Part shown: positions 41,615 to 51,419 of the stretch, piece by piece
Position numbering within the stretch: position 1 is the first letter of the stretch
Layout of the letters: the number at the start of each line of letters is the position of its first letter
Assembly (NCBI RefSeq): GCF_006970445.1
Contig: NZ_CP033877.1
Location: 566,750-630,749, forward strand
Length of the DNA stretch: 64,000 nt
Direction of reading: 5' to 3'
DNA from: Stenotrophomonas maltophilia
GTDB taxonomy: Bacteria > Pseudomonadota > Gammaproteobacteria > Xanthomonadales > Xanthomonadaceae
Position numbers and translations under genes: made by a program
The notes under the pieces: generated by a model
Seen by the model: the letters and a program-made list of their open reading frames with translations, nothing else
The model's database searches: none
Told to the model about the DNA's origin: nothing

Positions 41615-43003
41615 ATGAATCTGCCTGCTTTGCACGCCCGCGCATCGCGAAAGTGGTCTCCACTCATGCTGGCACTGGGTGTCGGTGCGCTGGCGCTGCT
41701 GGCACGACTGCTGTACGTACAGTTCTTCGCTACGCCGATGCCCTACATGGATCAATGGGATGGGGAGTGGGCCTCTGCGCTCAAGCCATGGCTGGAAGGA
41801 ACATTGCAGTGGCAGATGTTGTTCGCGCCGCACAATGAGCATCGCATCCTGCCCACGCGCCTGGTCACCCTGCTGTCGTATGCCGTCACCGGGCAGTGGA
41901 ACAACGTCTACGAAGCACGGGTCGCAGCCGTCGTGTTCTGCTTCATCCCCGCATTGCTGGTCTGGCACACGCTTCGCGACGCGGGCGCTGCTGTGGGTCG
42001 CTGGATGCTGCTGCTGTTGGCGATTCTGCTGTCAGTCCTGCCGTTCGCGTGGGAGAACTTTCTCGTTGGCTTCCAGTCGCAGTTCTATTTCCTGATCCTG
42101 TCCAGCATCGTGGCCATCGCGCTGGTGGCCAGGCACCATCAGAGCATTGTGGCATTGCCTGCTGCGATCGCACTGAGCGTGTTTGCCAGTGCCACCATGG
42201 CGTCGGGGCTGCTGACCGCAGTGGCAACGGCTGCGACCTGTGTCCTGGCCTGCATCTGCCTTCCCGGCCGACGAGTGCCGGCGTTGTGCGCAACAGCAGT
42301 GCTGGCGGCCGTCGCGATGGTCGCCTACGCTCAGGTTCCCGTGATCGAGGTCAATACGGCCTTGCGTGCGCAGAGCGCAGGCGAGTTCATCTACGCCGCG
42401 TCTCGGGTTCTGGCGTGGCCCATGCGGTCAGGTGGGTTCGCGCTGATCATCTGGCTGCCTGCCACCGTGATGGTTGTGCGCATGGTGATCCGCCGGCAAG
42501 CATCGCCGACCGATCTGGTGATGGCAGGACTCTGCATCTGGTCTGCGCTTCAGGCATTGGCCATCGCCTATGGCCGCGGGCATGACATGAGGGCGCCGAT
42601 GTCCCGCTATACGGAACTGTTTGTGCCTGGCTTGTTTGCCAACGCGTGGTTTGCCATCCAATTGTGGGGCCTGGCTTCGAAGGGCCCGCGACTGCGCACG
42701 GCAAGGCGTGCGGCGGTACTCCTGTTCGCGCTTGTCGTTGCATATCCACTGCTGGGCCGGATCGGAAAGGATGTTGCCAAGCTCCAGCATTTCAGCGCGG
42801 CAGCGCGGCTGCAACAGGACAATGTCCGGCGCTACCTTGCGGGCGCTGACCTCCGTGCGCCGCAGGCGGGCGAGTTCGAGCTGCCGTATCCCGACACGAA
42901 CCGCCTCAAGTCCTATCTGGATGATCCGGTCCTGCGCCGGATCCTTCCTGTAGACCGTGCCGGATCGGCGCCCCTGGAGGGCGCCGGAGCTCAGCGGCGC
43001 TGA
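41615..43003 (+). CDS. Large multi-pass membrane protein, paralogue of 25215-27101
   Basis: A 462-residue membrane protein with about ten helices, not assigned to a named family by eye. It shares with the 628-residue protein the first-loop motif PYMDQWDGEWASALKPWLEG, then APHNEHRILPTRLVTL, PFAWENFLVGFQSQFYFLIL and ATMASG, in the same order. It is shorter because it lacks the soluble C-terminal domain. ATG 41615 is preferred, with GAAAGGA upstream; 41549 would add 22 residues. It stands alone between the rhamnose operon's terminator and the convergent xanB. The conserved acidic loop hints at a GT-C type glycosyltransferase; function is unproven. Confidence 0.75.
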   Translation: MNLPALHARASRKWSPLMLALGVGALALLARLLYVQFFATPMPYMDQWDGEWASALKPWLEGTLQWQMLFAPHNEHRILPTRLVTLLSYAVTGQWNNVYEARVAAVVFCFIPALLVWHTLRDAGAAVGRWMLLLLAILLSVLPFAWENFLVGFQSQFYFLILSSIVAIALVARHHQSIVALPAAIALSVFASATMASGLLTAVATAATCVLACICLPGRRVPALCATAVLAAVAMVAYAQVPVIEVNTALRAQSAGEFIYAASRVLAWPMRSGGFALIIWLPATVMVVRMVIRRQASPTDLVMAGLCIWSALQALAIAYGRGHDMRAPMSRYTELFVPGLFANAWFAIQLWGLASKGPRLRTARRAAVLLFALVVAYPLLGRIGKDVAKLQHFSAAARLQQDNVRRYLAGADLRAPQAGEFELPYPDTNRLKSYLDDPVLRRILPVDRAGSAPLEGAGAQRR

Positions 43004-43015
43004 GAGCTGAACCCG

Positions 43016-44419
43016 TCAGCTACGCCCGTAGGTGTCCTCGAAGCGAACGATATCGTCTTCGCCCAGGTAACTGCCGGACTGCACTTCGATCAGTTCCAGC
43101 GGCAGTTTGCCCGGGTTGCGCAGGCGATGGGTCACGCCCAGCGGAATGTAGGTGCTCTGGTTCTCGCTCAGCAGGATGACCTCGTCACCCCGGGTCACCT
43201 CGGCGGTGCCGCTGACCACGATCCAGTGTTCGGCACGATGGTGGTGCATCTGCAGGCTCAGCGTGCCGCCGGGCTTGACCGTGATCCGCTTCACCTGGAA
43301 GCGGGCACCGTTGTCGATCGAATCGTAGGCGCCCCACGGACGATAGACCTTGCGGTGCCAGGTCGCTTCACTGCGGCCTTCGGTCTTCAACTGTGACACC
43401 ACTGTCTTGACCTCCTGCATGCGGTCAGCCTTGCCGACCAGTACCGCATCGTCGGTCTCCACCACGATCACATCGTCCAGGCCGACCATCGCCACCAGGC
43501 GCTGGCCATAGGCGTAGGTGTTGCGGCAGTCGATGGCGATCACATCGCCCTGGTGGGCATTGCCGTCACCATCCTGCTGCGAGACGTCGCGCAGTGCGGT
43601 CCACGAACCGACATCATTCCAACCCGCGTCGAGCGGGATCACCACCGCATCGGCGGTCTTCTCCATCACCGCGTAGTCGATGGAATCAGAGGCGACGGCG
43701 GCGAAGGCGGCCTTGTCCAGGCGCGTGAAGTCGGTGTCGCGGCGGGCCAGCTGCCATGCGCTGCGGCTGCCGGCGAGCATCTCCGGCTGGAAGCGTTCCA
43801 GCTCCTGAAGGTAGCGCGATGCCTTGAACAGGAACATGCCGCTGTTCCAGTAGTACTGGCCGCTGGCCACGTACCCGGTAGCGGTATCCAGGTCGGGCTT
43901 CTCGACGAAGCGTTCGACGGCACGAAGGCCCTGGCCGTCGGCGGCCTTGATGTAGCCGTAGCCGGTTTCAGGGCCCGTGGGCACGATGCCGAAGGTCACC
44001 AGCTTGCCCGCTTCGGCAGCACTGGTGGCTGCCTGGACGACGCTGCGGAAGGTGGCTTCATCGCTGATCACGTGGTCCGAAGGCAGCACCAGCAGCAGCG
44101 CATCGGCGCCGTCGCGGGTCGCTTCCAATGCCGCTACCGCGATGGCCGGCGCCGTATTGCGCCCCATTGGCTCGAGGATGATCGCAGCCGGCTCGGCCCC
44201 GACCTGGTGCAGCTGCTCGGCGGCGACGAAGCGGTGTTCCTCGTTGGCGATCACCAGCGGACCACGGCTGGCAATGGGGGCCACCCGCTGCCAAGTGGCC
44301 TGCAGCATGGTCTGCTCGCCGGCCAGTGGCAGGAACTGCTTCGGGTAGGACTCACGTGACAGCGGCCACAAGCGGGTGCCGGAGCCACCAGAGAGAATGA
44401 CGGGCTGGATGATGCTCAT
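43016..44419 (-). CDS. xanB: Mannose-1-phosphate guanylyltransferase / mannose-6-phosphate isomerase
   Basis: A bifunctional enzyme of 467 residues. The N-terminal 340 residues form the nucleotidyltransferase (LSGGSGTRLWPLSRESYPKQFL-type signature, FVEKPD, WNSGMFLF), and the C-terminal 110 residues are a cupin type II phosphomannose isomerase (VKRITVKPGGTLSLQMHHHRAEHW with metal His residues, YIPLGVTHRL). It makes GDP-mannose from mannose 1-phosphate and interconverts fructose- and mannose-6-phosphate. Twelve bases downstream of xanA. In xanthomonads xanA/xanB serve lipopolysaccharide and exopolysaccharide. Confidence 0.95.
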   Translation of the reverse strand: MSIIQPVILSGGSGTRLWPLSRESYPKQFLPLAGEQTMLQATWQRVAPIASRGPLVIANEEHRFVAAEQLHQVGAEPAAIILEPMGRNTAPAIAVAALEATRDGADALLLVLPSDHVISDEATFRSVVQAATSAAEAGKLVTFGIVPTGPETGYGYIKAADGQGLRAVERFVEKPDLDTATGYVASGQYYWNSGMFLFKASRYLQELERFQPEMLAGSRSAWQLARRDTDFTRLDKAAFAAVASDSIDYAVMEKTADAVVIPLDAGWNDVGSWTALRDVSQQDGDGNAHQGDVIAIDCRNTYAYGQRLVAMVGLDDVIVVETDDAVLVGKADRMQEVKTVVSQLKTEGRSEATWHRKVYRPWGAYDSIDNGARFQVKRITVKPGGTLSLQMHHHRAEHWIVVSGTAEVTRGDEVILLSENQSTYIPLGVTHRLRNPGKLPLELIEVQSGSYLGEDDIVRFEDTYGRS

Positions 44420-44431
44420 GGTCTTCCTTGG

Positions 44432-45778
44432 TTATTGCTGAAGGAGGTGGGAAATTTCGTCGGTGCGCGCCTGCATCAGCGCGGCATCACCGCGGGCTTC
44501 GACATTCAGGCGCAGCAGCGGCTCGGTGTTGGAACTGCGCAGGTTGAAGCGCCAGTCGCCGAAATCGGCGCTGATGCCATCGGTGTAGTCCAGCGCGGGC
44601 GCCTGCGCGGCGAAGTGCTCCATCACGCGTGCCACGGCGGCCTTGGCATCGGCCACCTTGAAGTTGATCTCTCCGCTGCACGGATAGGCCGCCATGCGAT
44701 CTTCAACCCAGTCGGCCAGTGAACGTCCGCTTTCCGAAATCAGCTGGGCGATCAGCAGCCACGGGATCATCCCGGAGTCTGCATAGGCGAACTCGCGGAA
44801 GTAGTGGTGGGCGCTCATCTCGCCGCCATACACCGCATCTTCCGCGCGCATCTTCTCCTTGATGAAGGCGTGGCCGCTCTTGCACAGCACAGGCACGCCG
44901 CCGGCGGCTTCGACCATTTCCACTGTGTTCCAGACCAGGCGCGGATCGTGTACGACCTTGCCACCGGGCTGGCGGGCGAGAATGGCCTTTGCCAGCAGGC
45001 CGACCAGGTAATAGCCTTCGATGAAACGGCCGGTGTGATCGAAGAAGAAACAGCGGTCGAAGTCACCGTCCCAGGCGATGCCGAAGTCGGCGCCGTGTTC
45101 GCGCACGGCCTCGGCGGTGGTGGCGCGGTTCTCCGGCAGCAGCGGGTTGGGGATGCCGTTGGGGAAGTTGCCATCGGGTTCATGGCAGATGCGGATGAAT
45201 TCCAGCGGCAGATGCGGCGCCAGCAGGTCGACGATGGCACCGGCGCCGCCGTTGCCGGCATTGACCACCAGCTTCAGCGGCTTGAGCTTGCTGGCGTCCA
45301 CGTAGCCCAGCAGGTGATCGATGTAGGCGCTCTTGTCGTGGCGCGCGGTCTGCGCCGCAACCGGTGGCTGTGCGGCGCCGGTATCGGCGGCCACCGCGTC
45401 GGAGATCGCGAACAGGCCGGTATCGGAACTGATTGGCCGTGCGTTTTCCTTGACCAGCTTCATCCCGTTGTAGTCCATGGGGTTATGGCTGGCAGTCACC
45501 ATCACGCCGCCCGCGGCGCCCAGGTGGTCGGTCTGGAAGTAGACCTCCTCGGTGCCGCACAGGCCGATGTCGATCACTTCGCGGCCCACGCCACGCAGGC
45601 CGGCGGCCAGCGCGTCCTGCAGTGCCGGGCTGGTCAACCGGACGTCATGACCCAGGACCACGGGGCCCGGGGCGAGCTGAGCGGCCAGGGCGACGCCGAT
45701 GCGGCGGGCGAGGTCTTCGTTCAGTTCTTCCGGGACGCGGCCACGGATGTCATAGGCCTTGAAGGCGGGCAGGGGCAT
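44432..45778 (-). CDS. xanA: Phosphomannomutase/phosphoglucomutase
   Basis: Interconverts 6- and 1-phosphates of mannose and glucose, feeding GDP-mannose and dTDP-glucose routes. The 448-residue alpha-D-phosphohexomutase has the phosphoserine loop [12 protein letters not shown], the metal loop [11 protein letters not shown], the sugar loop [11 protein letters not shown] (GEMSxH type) and the C-terminal phosphate loop [15 protein letters not shown]. First gene of the xanAB pair, divergent from the CoA-transferase genes. Confidence 0.95.
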   Translation of the reverse strand: MPLPAFKAYDIRGRVPEELNEDLARRIGVALAAQLAPGPVVLGHDVRLTSPALQDALAAGLRGVGREVIDIGLCGTEEVYFQTDHLGAAGGVMVTASHNPMDYNGMKLVKENARPISSDTGLFAISDAVAADTGAAQPPVAAQTARHDKSAYIDHLLGYVDASKLKPLKLVVNAGNGGAGAIVDLLAPHLPLEFIRICHEPDGNFPNGIPNPLLPENRATTAEAVREHGADFGIAWDGDFDRCFFFDHTGRFIEGYYLVGLLAKAILARQPGGKVVHDPRLVWNTVEMVEAAGGVPVLCKSGHAFIKEKMRAEDAVYGGEMSAHHYFREFAYADSGMIPWLLIAQLISESGRSLADWVEDRMAAYPCSGEINFKVADAKAAVARVMEHFAAQAPALDYTDGISADFGDWRFNLRSSNTEPLLRLNVEARGDAALMQARTDEISHLLQQ

Positions 45779-45917
45779 CGATCAGGTCCAATGTGGGCAC
45801 AGCCCTTGATTGTACCGCCAGCTCGGTATGGGAATCGTTTCCATGCCGCAACGCCACGTGACCGGCCGGCGCGCTGGCCTAGAATGGTTGGATTACATCA
45901 ACGAGGTGAGGGCGTAG

Positions 45918-46652
45918 ATGAGCAACCCGGCAACGACCGGCGGCAAGCGCGGCAAGCGTTTCGCCAGTGCGGCGGAGGCCCTGCAGGGGGTGGTCGCCGA
46001 TGGCCAGACCCTGGCCGTGGGCGGCTTTGGCCTGTGTGGCATTCCCGAGGCGCTGATCGCTGCCTTGCGCGACAGCGGCGCCAGGGGCCTGACCGTGATC
46101 TCCAACAATGCCGGCGTCGATGGCTTCGGCCTGGGCCAACTGCTGGAAACGCGGCAGATCAAGAAGATGATTTCGTCCTACGTGGGCGAGAACAAGGAAT
46201 TCGAGCGGCAGTTCCTGGCCGGCGAACTGGAGCTGGAATTCAACCCGCAGGGCACCCTGGCCGAGCGCCTGCGTGCCGGTGGCGCGGGTATTCCGGCGTT
46301 CTTCACTGCCACCGGCTACGGCACGGTGGTGGCCGAGGGCAAGGAAACCCGCGAATTCGACGGCAAGCACTACGTGATGGAGACCGCGCTGCGCGCCGAC
46401 GTGGCGCTGGTCAAGGCCTGGAAGGCCGACGAGGCCGGCAACCTGGTGTTCCGCAAGACCGCGCGCAACTTCAACCCGGCCTGTGCGATGGCTGGCAAGG
46501 TCTGCATCGTGGAAGTGGAAGAGGTGGTGCCGGTCGGCGCCATCGACCCGGACCAGGTGCACCTGCCGGGCATCTATGTGCACCGCATCGTGCACAACGC
46601 GCATCCCGAGAAGCGAATCGAACAGCGCACCATCCGCGCGGAGGGCAACTGA
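45918..46652 (+). CDS. 3-oxoacid CoA-transferase subunit A
   Basis: A 244-residue subunit A of the class I CoA-transferase (succinyl-CoA:3-ketoacid type). The signature [14 protein letters not shown] is clear, followed by [36 protein letters not shown], and [16 protein letters not shown]. It moves CoA between succinyl-CoA and acetoacetate (ketone-body use) and works with subunit B two bases downstream. In Xanthomonas the equivalent pair beside xanA has been called lpsI/lpsJ; a link to lipopolysaccharide is from that naming, not from the sequence. An imperfect palindrome around 45823-45847 in the divergent gap could be an operator. Confidence 0.93.
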   Translation: MSNPATTGGKRGKRFASAAEALQGVVADGQTLAVGGFGLCGIPEALIAALRDSGARGLTVISNNAGVDGFGLGQLLETRQIKKMISSYVGENKEFERQFLAGELELEFNPQGTLAERLRAGGAGIPAFFTATGYGTVVAEGKETREFDGKHYVMETALRADVALVKAWKADEAGNLVFRKTARNFNPACAMAGKVCIVEVEEVVPVGAIDPDQVHLPGIYVHRIVHNAHPEKRIEQRTIRAEGN

Positions 46653-46653
46653 C

Positions 46654-47286
46654 ATGGCGTGGACCCGTGATGAGATGGCCGCACGCGCGGCGCGCGAGCT
46701 GACCGATGGCGCCTATGTGAACCTGGGCATCGGCCTGCCGACGCTGGTTGCCAACCACATTCCCGAAGGCGTGGACGTGTGGCTGCAGTCGGAAAACGGC
46801 CTGCTCGGTATCGGCCCGTTCCCGACCGACGCCGAAGTCGACGCCGACCTGATCAATGCCGGCAAGCAGACCGTCACTGCACGTGCGGGCGCCAGCTACT
46901 TCGGCAGCCACGACAGCTTCGCGATGATCCGTGGTGGACACGTCAACCTGGCCATCCTCGGTGCCATGCAGGTGACCGACAAGGGCGACCTGGCCAACTG
47001 GATGGTGCCCGGCAAGATGGTCAAGGGCATGGGCGGTGCGATGGACCTGGTCGCTGGCGTGCAGCGCGTGGTGGTGCTGATGGAGCACACCGCCAAGAAC
47101 GGCGAGCACAAGATCCTGGCCGAATGCACGCTGCCGTTGACCGGCGTGGGCGTGGTCGACCGCATTATTACCGACCTGGCGGTGTTCGACGTGACTGACA
47201 AGGGCCTGCTGCTGGTGGAAGCCGCGCCGGGTGTCAGTGATGAGGAACTGCAGGAAAAGACCGGCGTCGCGTTTCTTCGCGGCTGA
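46654..47286 (+). CDS. 3-oxoacid CoA-transferase subunit B
   Basis: A 210-residue subunit B. The catalytic glutamate lies in [11 protein letters not shown] (Glu47), which forms the enzyme-CoA thioester; [15 protein letters not shown] and [29 protein letters not shown] are the other family hallmarks. ATG 46654 follows GGAGGG. It is co-transcribed with subunit A and ends at a terminator. FAH/MaiA in this window release acetoacetate, a substrate of this enzyme, though the genes are far apart. Confidence 0.93.
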   Translation: MAWTRDEMAARAARELTDGAYVNLGIGLPTLVANHIPEGVDVWLQSENGLLGIGPFPTDAEVDADLINAGKQTVTARAGASYFGSHDSFAMIRGGHVNLAILGAMQVTDKGDLANWMVPGKMVKGMGGAMDLVAGVQRVVVLMEHTAKNGEHKILAECTLPLTGVGVVDRIITDLAVFDVTDKGLLLVEAAPGVSDEELQEKTGVAFLRG

Positions 47287-47293
47287 AGGTGCA

Positions 47294-47321
47294 AGGGCGG
47301 CCCAGGGCCGCCCTGTTTCTT
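47294..47321 (+). terminator. Terminator of the CoA-transferase operon
   Basis: AGGGCGGCCC (47294-47303) and GGGCCGCCCT (47305-47314) are perfect inverted arms, followed by GTTTCTT. It starts eight bases after the subunit B stop. Confidence 0.7.
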
Positions 47322-47332
47322 GAGGGGGTGCC

Positions 47333-47920
47333 ATGCTGTTTCCCCATGCGCTGCCCGATGCCGATGTGTTGCACCTGCCGGGCTGGCTGGCCGCGACCGA
47401 TGCCGACCGGCTGATGGAGGCGCTGCAGGCCGGCGTGCCGTGGGAGGTCCACCGCATCCGCATGTTCGGCAACTGGGTGGACTCGCCACGGCTGAGCTGC
47501 TGGATCGGCGACCCGCATGCCCGCTACCGTTACTCTGGTGCCGAGTTCGTGCCGCACCCGTGGCCGCCTGTGTTGCTGGCCGTGCGCGAGCACCTGCAGG
47601 CCGAAGGACACGGCCACTTCAACAGCGTGCTGCTGAACCGCTATCGCAGTGGGGGTGACTACATGGGCTGGCATAGCGATGACGAGCCGGAGCTGGGGCC
47701 GGCCCCGGTGATCGCTTCGCTGAGCCTGGGGGCCGCGCGCCGTTTCCTGCTGCGCCGACGCGACGACCCGGCGCGCAAGGCTGAATTCGTGCTTGGCCAC
47801 GGTGACCTGCTGCTGATGGCCGGGCAGACCCAGCGCTTCTACCAGCACGCGCTGCCGAAGATGGCGCGGGTGCAGGGAGAGCGGATCAACCTGACGTTCC
47901 GGTGGATCCAGCCCGGCTGA
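47333..47920 (+). CDS. AlkB-family 2-oxoglutarate/Fe(II)-dependent dioxygenase
   Basis: Repairs alkylated bases (1-methyladenine, 3-methylcytosine) by oxidative demethylation. The 195-residue protein resembles the AlkB homologue 2/3 type: iron ligands H114-x-D116 (WHSDDE) and H172, and the oxoglutarate arginines in R184-I-N-L-T-F-R190. The nucleotide-recognition lid contains FNSVLLNRYRSGGDYMGWH. It has its own start after the CoA-transferase terminator and converges with the next gene. No Ada-type neighbours are visible, so it is probably not in an adaptive-response operon. Confidence 0.92.
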   Translation: MLFPHALPDADVLHLPGWLAATDADRLMEALQAGVPWEVHRIRMFGNWVDSPRLSCWIGDPHARYRYSGAEFVPHPWPPVLLAVREHLQAEGHGHFNSVLLNRYRSGGDYMGWHSDDEPELGPAPVIASLSLGAARRFLLRRRDDPARKAEFVLGHGDLLLMAGQTQRFYQHALPKMARVQGERINLTFRWIQPG

Positions 47921-47935
47921 TCCTGGGACGAAGTG

Positions 47936-48898
47936 TCAGGCGCGCAGCAGATCGATGCCGGCAGACAGCACGCCGCGACCGAAGTGGCCGTAGTTGCCGC
48001 GTAGCAGTTCACCCAGCACTGCCGGGATACGCCGCAGGCGCGAGCTCGGCAGGCTGGTGCGCACGGCGATATGACGTCGCTTGCGTTCGACCCAGGCCAG
48101 CTGGGTAGCAGGAAAGCCGAGCGAGCGCGCGCGCTCCAGCAGCTGGCCACATTCCACCCGCTCGCTTTCCAACTGGCGCTTGCGTCGTACCGCGCGTGGC
48201 GTGGCATCGTTGCCACCAAGGCCCAACTGATTGTTGCTGTGCAGGCGGTAATCAATGAGCGTCTCGGAAAGGCTGTCGATCTCCCCGCGCATGGCAGCCA
48301 GTGTGCCGATCCAGGCGTCGTGTACCCAGCCCGATGCCGGCAGCGGAAGTGCGTCGGTCAGGACCGACCGGTGCAATGCCATTGCAGCACCGGTCATCAG
48401 CTTGCGCTTGAGCATCAATCGGAACCCGTCGCCGGCATGCATCCGTGCCCGTTGCGCGGCGCCGTAGTGCAGCGCGGTGAACAGGGTCTGCGGCATGGGC
48501 TGACCTGCATCATCGATCAAGCGAGCGTCGCAGTGCAGGACGCGCAGGCCAGGGCGTGCATCGAACTCGGTGCAGAAACGTGCGACCTTGTCGGGATGCC
48601 AGACATCGTCCTGGTCACACAGGAAAATGAGCGTGCCGGTGCAGGCGTGCAGTGCGCCATCGAAATTGCGCCGATAACCCATGTTCTGTGGATTGACCTG
48701 CAGGTCAACCGAGATACCCGCAGCCTCGGCGCGTGGCACGAAGGCCCGCAGCAGCACCAACGTGCCATCGGAGGACACGTCGTCGCGGATCACGATCTGG
48801 TCTGGTCGGCGTGTCTGTGCCAGCAGGCTGTCGAGCTGCTCCTGCAGGAAGCGCTCACCGTTGTACGTACAGACGGCGATGGAGACGGATGCGGGCAT
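47936..48898 (-). CDS. Family 2 glycosyltransferase
   Basis: A 320-residue GT-A enzyme. It opens with SIAVCTYNGERFLQEQLDSLLAQT, has IRDDVSSDGT and the metal motif CDQDDVW (Asp95, Asp97, Asp98), and a GWVHDAWIG acceptor region with the catalytic-type acid. This pattern is seen in rhamnosyltransferases such as RfbF/WbbL-type proteins. ATG 48898 is chosen; upstream in-frame codons to 48961 add a weak, Cys- and Pro-rich stretch. It stands alone away from the main locus, and may serve the same polymer or another glycan. Confidence 0.88.
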   Translation of the reverse strand: MPASVSIAVCTYNGERFLQEQLDSLLAQTRRPDQIVIRDDVSSDGTLVLLRAFVPRAEAAGISVDLQVNPQNMGYRRNFDGALHACTGTLIFLCDQDDVWHPDKVARFCTEFDARPGLRVLHCDARLIDDAGQPMPQTLFTALHYGAAQRARMHAGDGFRLMLKRKLMTGAAMALHRSVLTDALPLPASGWVHDAWIGTLAAMRGEIDSLSETLIDYRLHSNNQLGLGGNDATPRAVRRKRQLESERVECGQLLERARSLGFPATQLAWVERKRRHIAVRTSLPSSRLRRIPAVLGELLRGNYGHFGRGVLSAGIDLLRA

Positions 48899-49022
48899 CA
48901 GCGAGGGAATGGGCCGTGGCTTGTGATTATCGCACGCACCTGCTGCAACGCCGACGGGCATGGACCGGTGCTACCTGAATCTGGCGGCGGCAGCGCCGGG
49001 CCATGCCCGGCGAATGCGGCGA

Positions 49023-49664
49023 TCAGCGCGCAACGGTCGGCTGGTCGGCCTGCCCGCTCTGCAACGTCCAGCCCACCATGTCCTGTGCCAGCTGCTGCAG
49101 GCCACGCTCGAAGGCCGCGGTCACCGCCGGTACGTCGGTGCTGCCGACCGGCTGCGCCTGGCGGAAGGTGCGGTCAGCCACCACGCGCTGGTCGGCGACG
49201 TGGATCAGCTTGGCGTTGACCTCGATCACCACGGTCGGCGTGGCCTGGCCCTGGTAATCCGATTCGAAGCGGCGCACGTCGGTGGACAGCTTGTAGTCGG
49301 CGCGGATGCCGGCGGTGCTGCGGGCCACGCCGCGGATGCGGCCTGAATCCTCGAAGCCGCGCAACAGGGTGTCCTCGATCATGTCGGTGGCCGGCTGCGC
49401 CCAGCTGGCGCCCTTGTAGATCTCCAGCTGCGACGGCGTCGGCCGCACGTTGATGCGCGGGCTGTCGACCATGCGCGCGGCGCTGGGCTTGGCCAGTACC
49501 AGCTGCCAGCTGGCCTGTGGCCACGCCGGGTCCGCCTTGACCTGCACGGATGGCGAGTACAGCGTCACCGCGGTTTTCTCGCTGCTGCCGAGGATGGAAC
49601 AGCCGCCCAGCAGGGTGACCATCGAAGCAGCCAGCAGCAGGCGCGGAAGGGTGGTCGGGCTCAT
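49023..49664 (-). CDS. ABC-type transport auxiliary lipoprotein (PqiC/DUF330-like)
   Basis: A 213-residue outer-membrane-type lipoprotein. The signal peptide ends in lipobox LLGGC, with Ser next to the Cys, which suggests sorting to the outer membrane. The mature part matches the auxiliary-component family: YSPSVQVKADPAWPQASWQLVLAKPSA, INVRPTPSQLEIYKGASWAQPATDMIEDTLLRGFEDSG, and DVRRFESDYQ. It is coupled (ATGA) to the MlaD-like gene. It takes the place of PqiC in an Mla-like lipid transport system. Confidence 0.86.
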   Translation of the reverse strand: MSPTTLPRLLLAASMVTLLGGCSILGSSEKTAVTLYSPSVQVKADPAWPQASWQLVLAKPSAARMVDSPRINVRPTPSQLEIYKGASWAQPATDMIEDTLLRGFEDSGRIRGVARSTAGIRADYKLSTDVRRFESDYQGQATPTVVIEVNAKLIHVADQRVVADRTFRQAQPVGSTDVPAVTAAFERGLQQLAQDMVGWTLQSGQADQPTVAR

Positions 49665-50587
49665 TTGGGTTCGAACTCCTTCGGTGCGTCGCGGCCCAGC
49701 AGGTAGCGCGCGGGGTTGTTCTCAAGGCGGTCGCTGACCCGGCGCAGGTCGCGGATCAGGCCGCGCAGTTCGGTCAGCGTCGGGCCCAGCTGGCCGAGGC
49801 CATCGTTGGCAAAGCTGTTGATCGCGGCACGGTTCTCGCCAAGGATCGAATCGGCGTTGCCGGCGGCCGAATCGAGCTTGGCCAGGGTGCCATCGAGCTT
49901 GTCGATGATGCCGGGCAGCTGCTGCACCAGGTTCTTGTCCAGGCGCTCGATGGTGCCGTTGGTGGTCTTCAGCGTGGTGTCCAGGCTGCGGGCGGCGTCG
50001 CGCGCGCTGAGCAGCAGCGCCTGCGTGCCCTGGTCACGGTCGGCCAGGCCACCGCTGATCGTCTCCAGGTTGGCCAGCGTCGCGTTGATCGAGGCCACGT
50101 TGCGGTCGCTGAGGATCTGGTCCATGCGCTCGACGATGCGGTTGGCAACGTCGGTGATGTTCTGCAGCGCCGAGGGCGTGGTCGGGATGATCGGTGCCGG
50201 ATCCTTGTTGACGGTGGTCAGCGCCGGCGACTGCGGCGTGCCGCCGCTGAGCTGGATGATCGACGGGCCGGTCAGGCTGGTGATCGCCAGCTTGGCGCGG
50301 GTATCGGTCTTGACCGGCGTGTTGGAGTTCAGGCGGATGCGCGCGACCACCTGGCGCGGGTCGTCCGGCACCAGGTTCAGTTCGGTGATCGAGCCCACCG
50401 CGATGCCGTTGTACTGCACCGGGCTGCCCACCGACAGGCCGGTCACCGCTTCGCGGAACACCACGCGGTACTCCTGCCAGGTACGGTCGGAGGAGTACTT
50501 GGCGGCCCACAGGCCGAAGGCCAGCAGGGCCAGGCCGGTGATCAGGGTGAACGCGCCGATCAGCACGTAGTTGGCTTTGGTTTCCAT
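49661..50587 (-). CDS. MlaD/MCE-domain periplasmic lipid-transport protein
   Basis: A 308-residue protein with one N-terminal membrane helix (VLIGAFTLITGLALLAFGLWAA) and an MCE domain at about 40-120 (YRVVFREAVTGLSVGSPVQYNGIAVGSI). The C-terminal 150 residues are a long helical, Asn/Asp/Leu-rich stretch (LDTTLKTTNGTIERLDKNLVQQLPGIIDKL) as in MCE proteins that form tubes or needles. It is the substrate-binding partner of the MlaF/MlaE-like genes just upstream, three bases away. Confidence 0.9.
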   Translation of the reverse strand: METKANYVLIGAFTLITGLALLAFGLWAAKYSSDRTWQEYRVVFREAVTGLSVGSPVQYNGIAVGSITELNLVPDDPRQVVARIRLNSNTPVKTDTRAKLAITSLTGPSIIQLSGGTPQSPALTTVNKDPAPIIPTTPSALQNITDVANRIVERMDQILSDRNVASINATLANLETISGGLADRDQGTQALLLSARDAARSLDTTLKTTNGTIERLDKNLVQQLPGIIDKLDGTLAKLDSAAGNADSILGENRAAINSFANDGLGQLGPTLTELRGLIRDLRRVSDRLENNPARYLLGRDAPKEFEPK

Positions 50588-50590
50588 GGC

Positions 50591-51418
50591 TCAGGCACTC
50601 TCGATCTGTTCGCCACGCGCGGCGCGCGCGCGGGGTCCGTGGAAGTATTCCTGGATCCACGGATGATCCAGTTTCTCGATGTCAGGCAAGGGTGCGTTGG
50701 CCACCACCTTGCGGTCGGCGATCACCGCTACCCGGTCGCAGATCGCGTACAGCGTGTCCAGGTCGTGGGTGATCAGGAACACGGTCAGCCCCAGTGCTTC
50801 CTGCAGGGTCTTGATCAGGCGGTCGAAAGCAGCCGCGCCGATCGGGTCGAGCCCGGCGGTCGGTTCATCCAGGAACAGCAACGGCGGATCCAGCGCCAGC
50901 GCACGGGCCAGGCCGGCGCGCTTGCGCATGCCGCCGGACAGCTGCGAGGGCAGCTTGTTGATCGCATCGGCGGGCAGTCCGGCCAGTTTCACTTTCAGCA
51001 GCGCCAGTTCGTAGTGCCAGCGCTCGGGCAGTTCGCGGTGGTGTTCCTTCAGCGGCACCTGCACGTTCTCGCCCACGGTCAGCGAGGAGAACAGGGCGCC
51101 GTCCTGGAACAGCACGCCGGTATTGCGTTCGATGTGCAGGCGGCTCTCGGCGTCGCCGGCACGCGCGTCGCGGCCCAGCACTTCGATCTGGCCCGCGTCG
51201 GGCGTGCGCAGGCCGAGGATCGAGCGCATCAGCACCGACTTGCCGGTGCCGGAGCCGCCGACCACACCCAGGATCTCGCCGCGGCGCACGTCCAGGTCCA
51301 GGTCTTCGTGCACGGTCTGGCTGCCGAAGCGGTTGACCAACCCGCGCACGCGGATGGCCAGCTCGTGGCCGTCGTCGTCGCGCATGTCGAGGGTTTCGGG
51401 GAGGGCGGATGTGCTCAT
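50591..51418 (-). CDS. MlaF-like ABC transporter ATP-binding protein
   Basis: A 275-residue ATPase. Walker A is GGSGTGKS, the signature LSGGMRKRAGLARALALDPPLLFLDEPTAGLDPIG is the MlaF/Ttg2A subtype, and the switch His is in LITHDLDT. It pairs with the STAS-MlaE permease one base upstream. Together with the MCE protein and lipoprotein it should move phospholipids between the membranes. The gene order (MlaE, MlaF, MlaD, lipoprotein) lacks separate mlaC and mlaB genes. Confidence 0.93.
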   Translation of the reverse strand: MSTSALPETLDMRDDDGHELAIRVRGLVNRFGSQTVHEDLDLDVRRGEILGVVGGSGTGKSVLMRSILGLRTPDAGQIEVLGRDARAGDAESRLHIERNTGVLFQDGALFSSLTVGENVQVPLKEHHRELPERWHYELALLKVKLAGLPADAINKLPSQLSGGMRKRAGLARALALDPPLLFLDEPTAGLDPIGAAAFDRLIKTLQEALGLTVFLITHDLDTLYAICDRVAVIADRKVVANAPLPDIEKLDHPWIQEYFHGPRARAARGEQIESA

Positions 51419-51419
51419 G

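Noticed and set aside
44804..46702. 632-codon + strand frame running across xanA into the CoA-transferase gene
   Set aside because: It is antisense to xanA and then a wrong frame of the subunit A gene, where the correct frame shows all family motifs.
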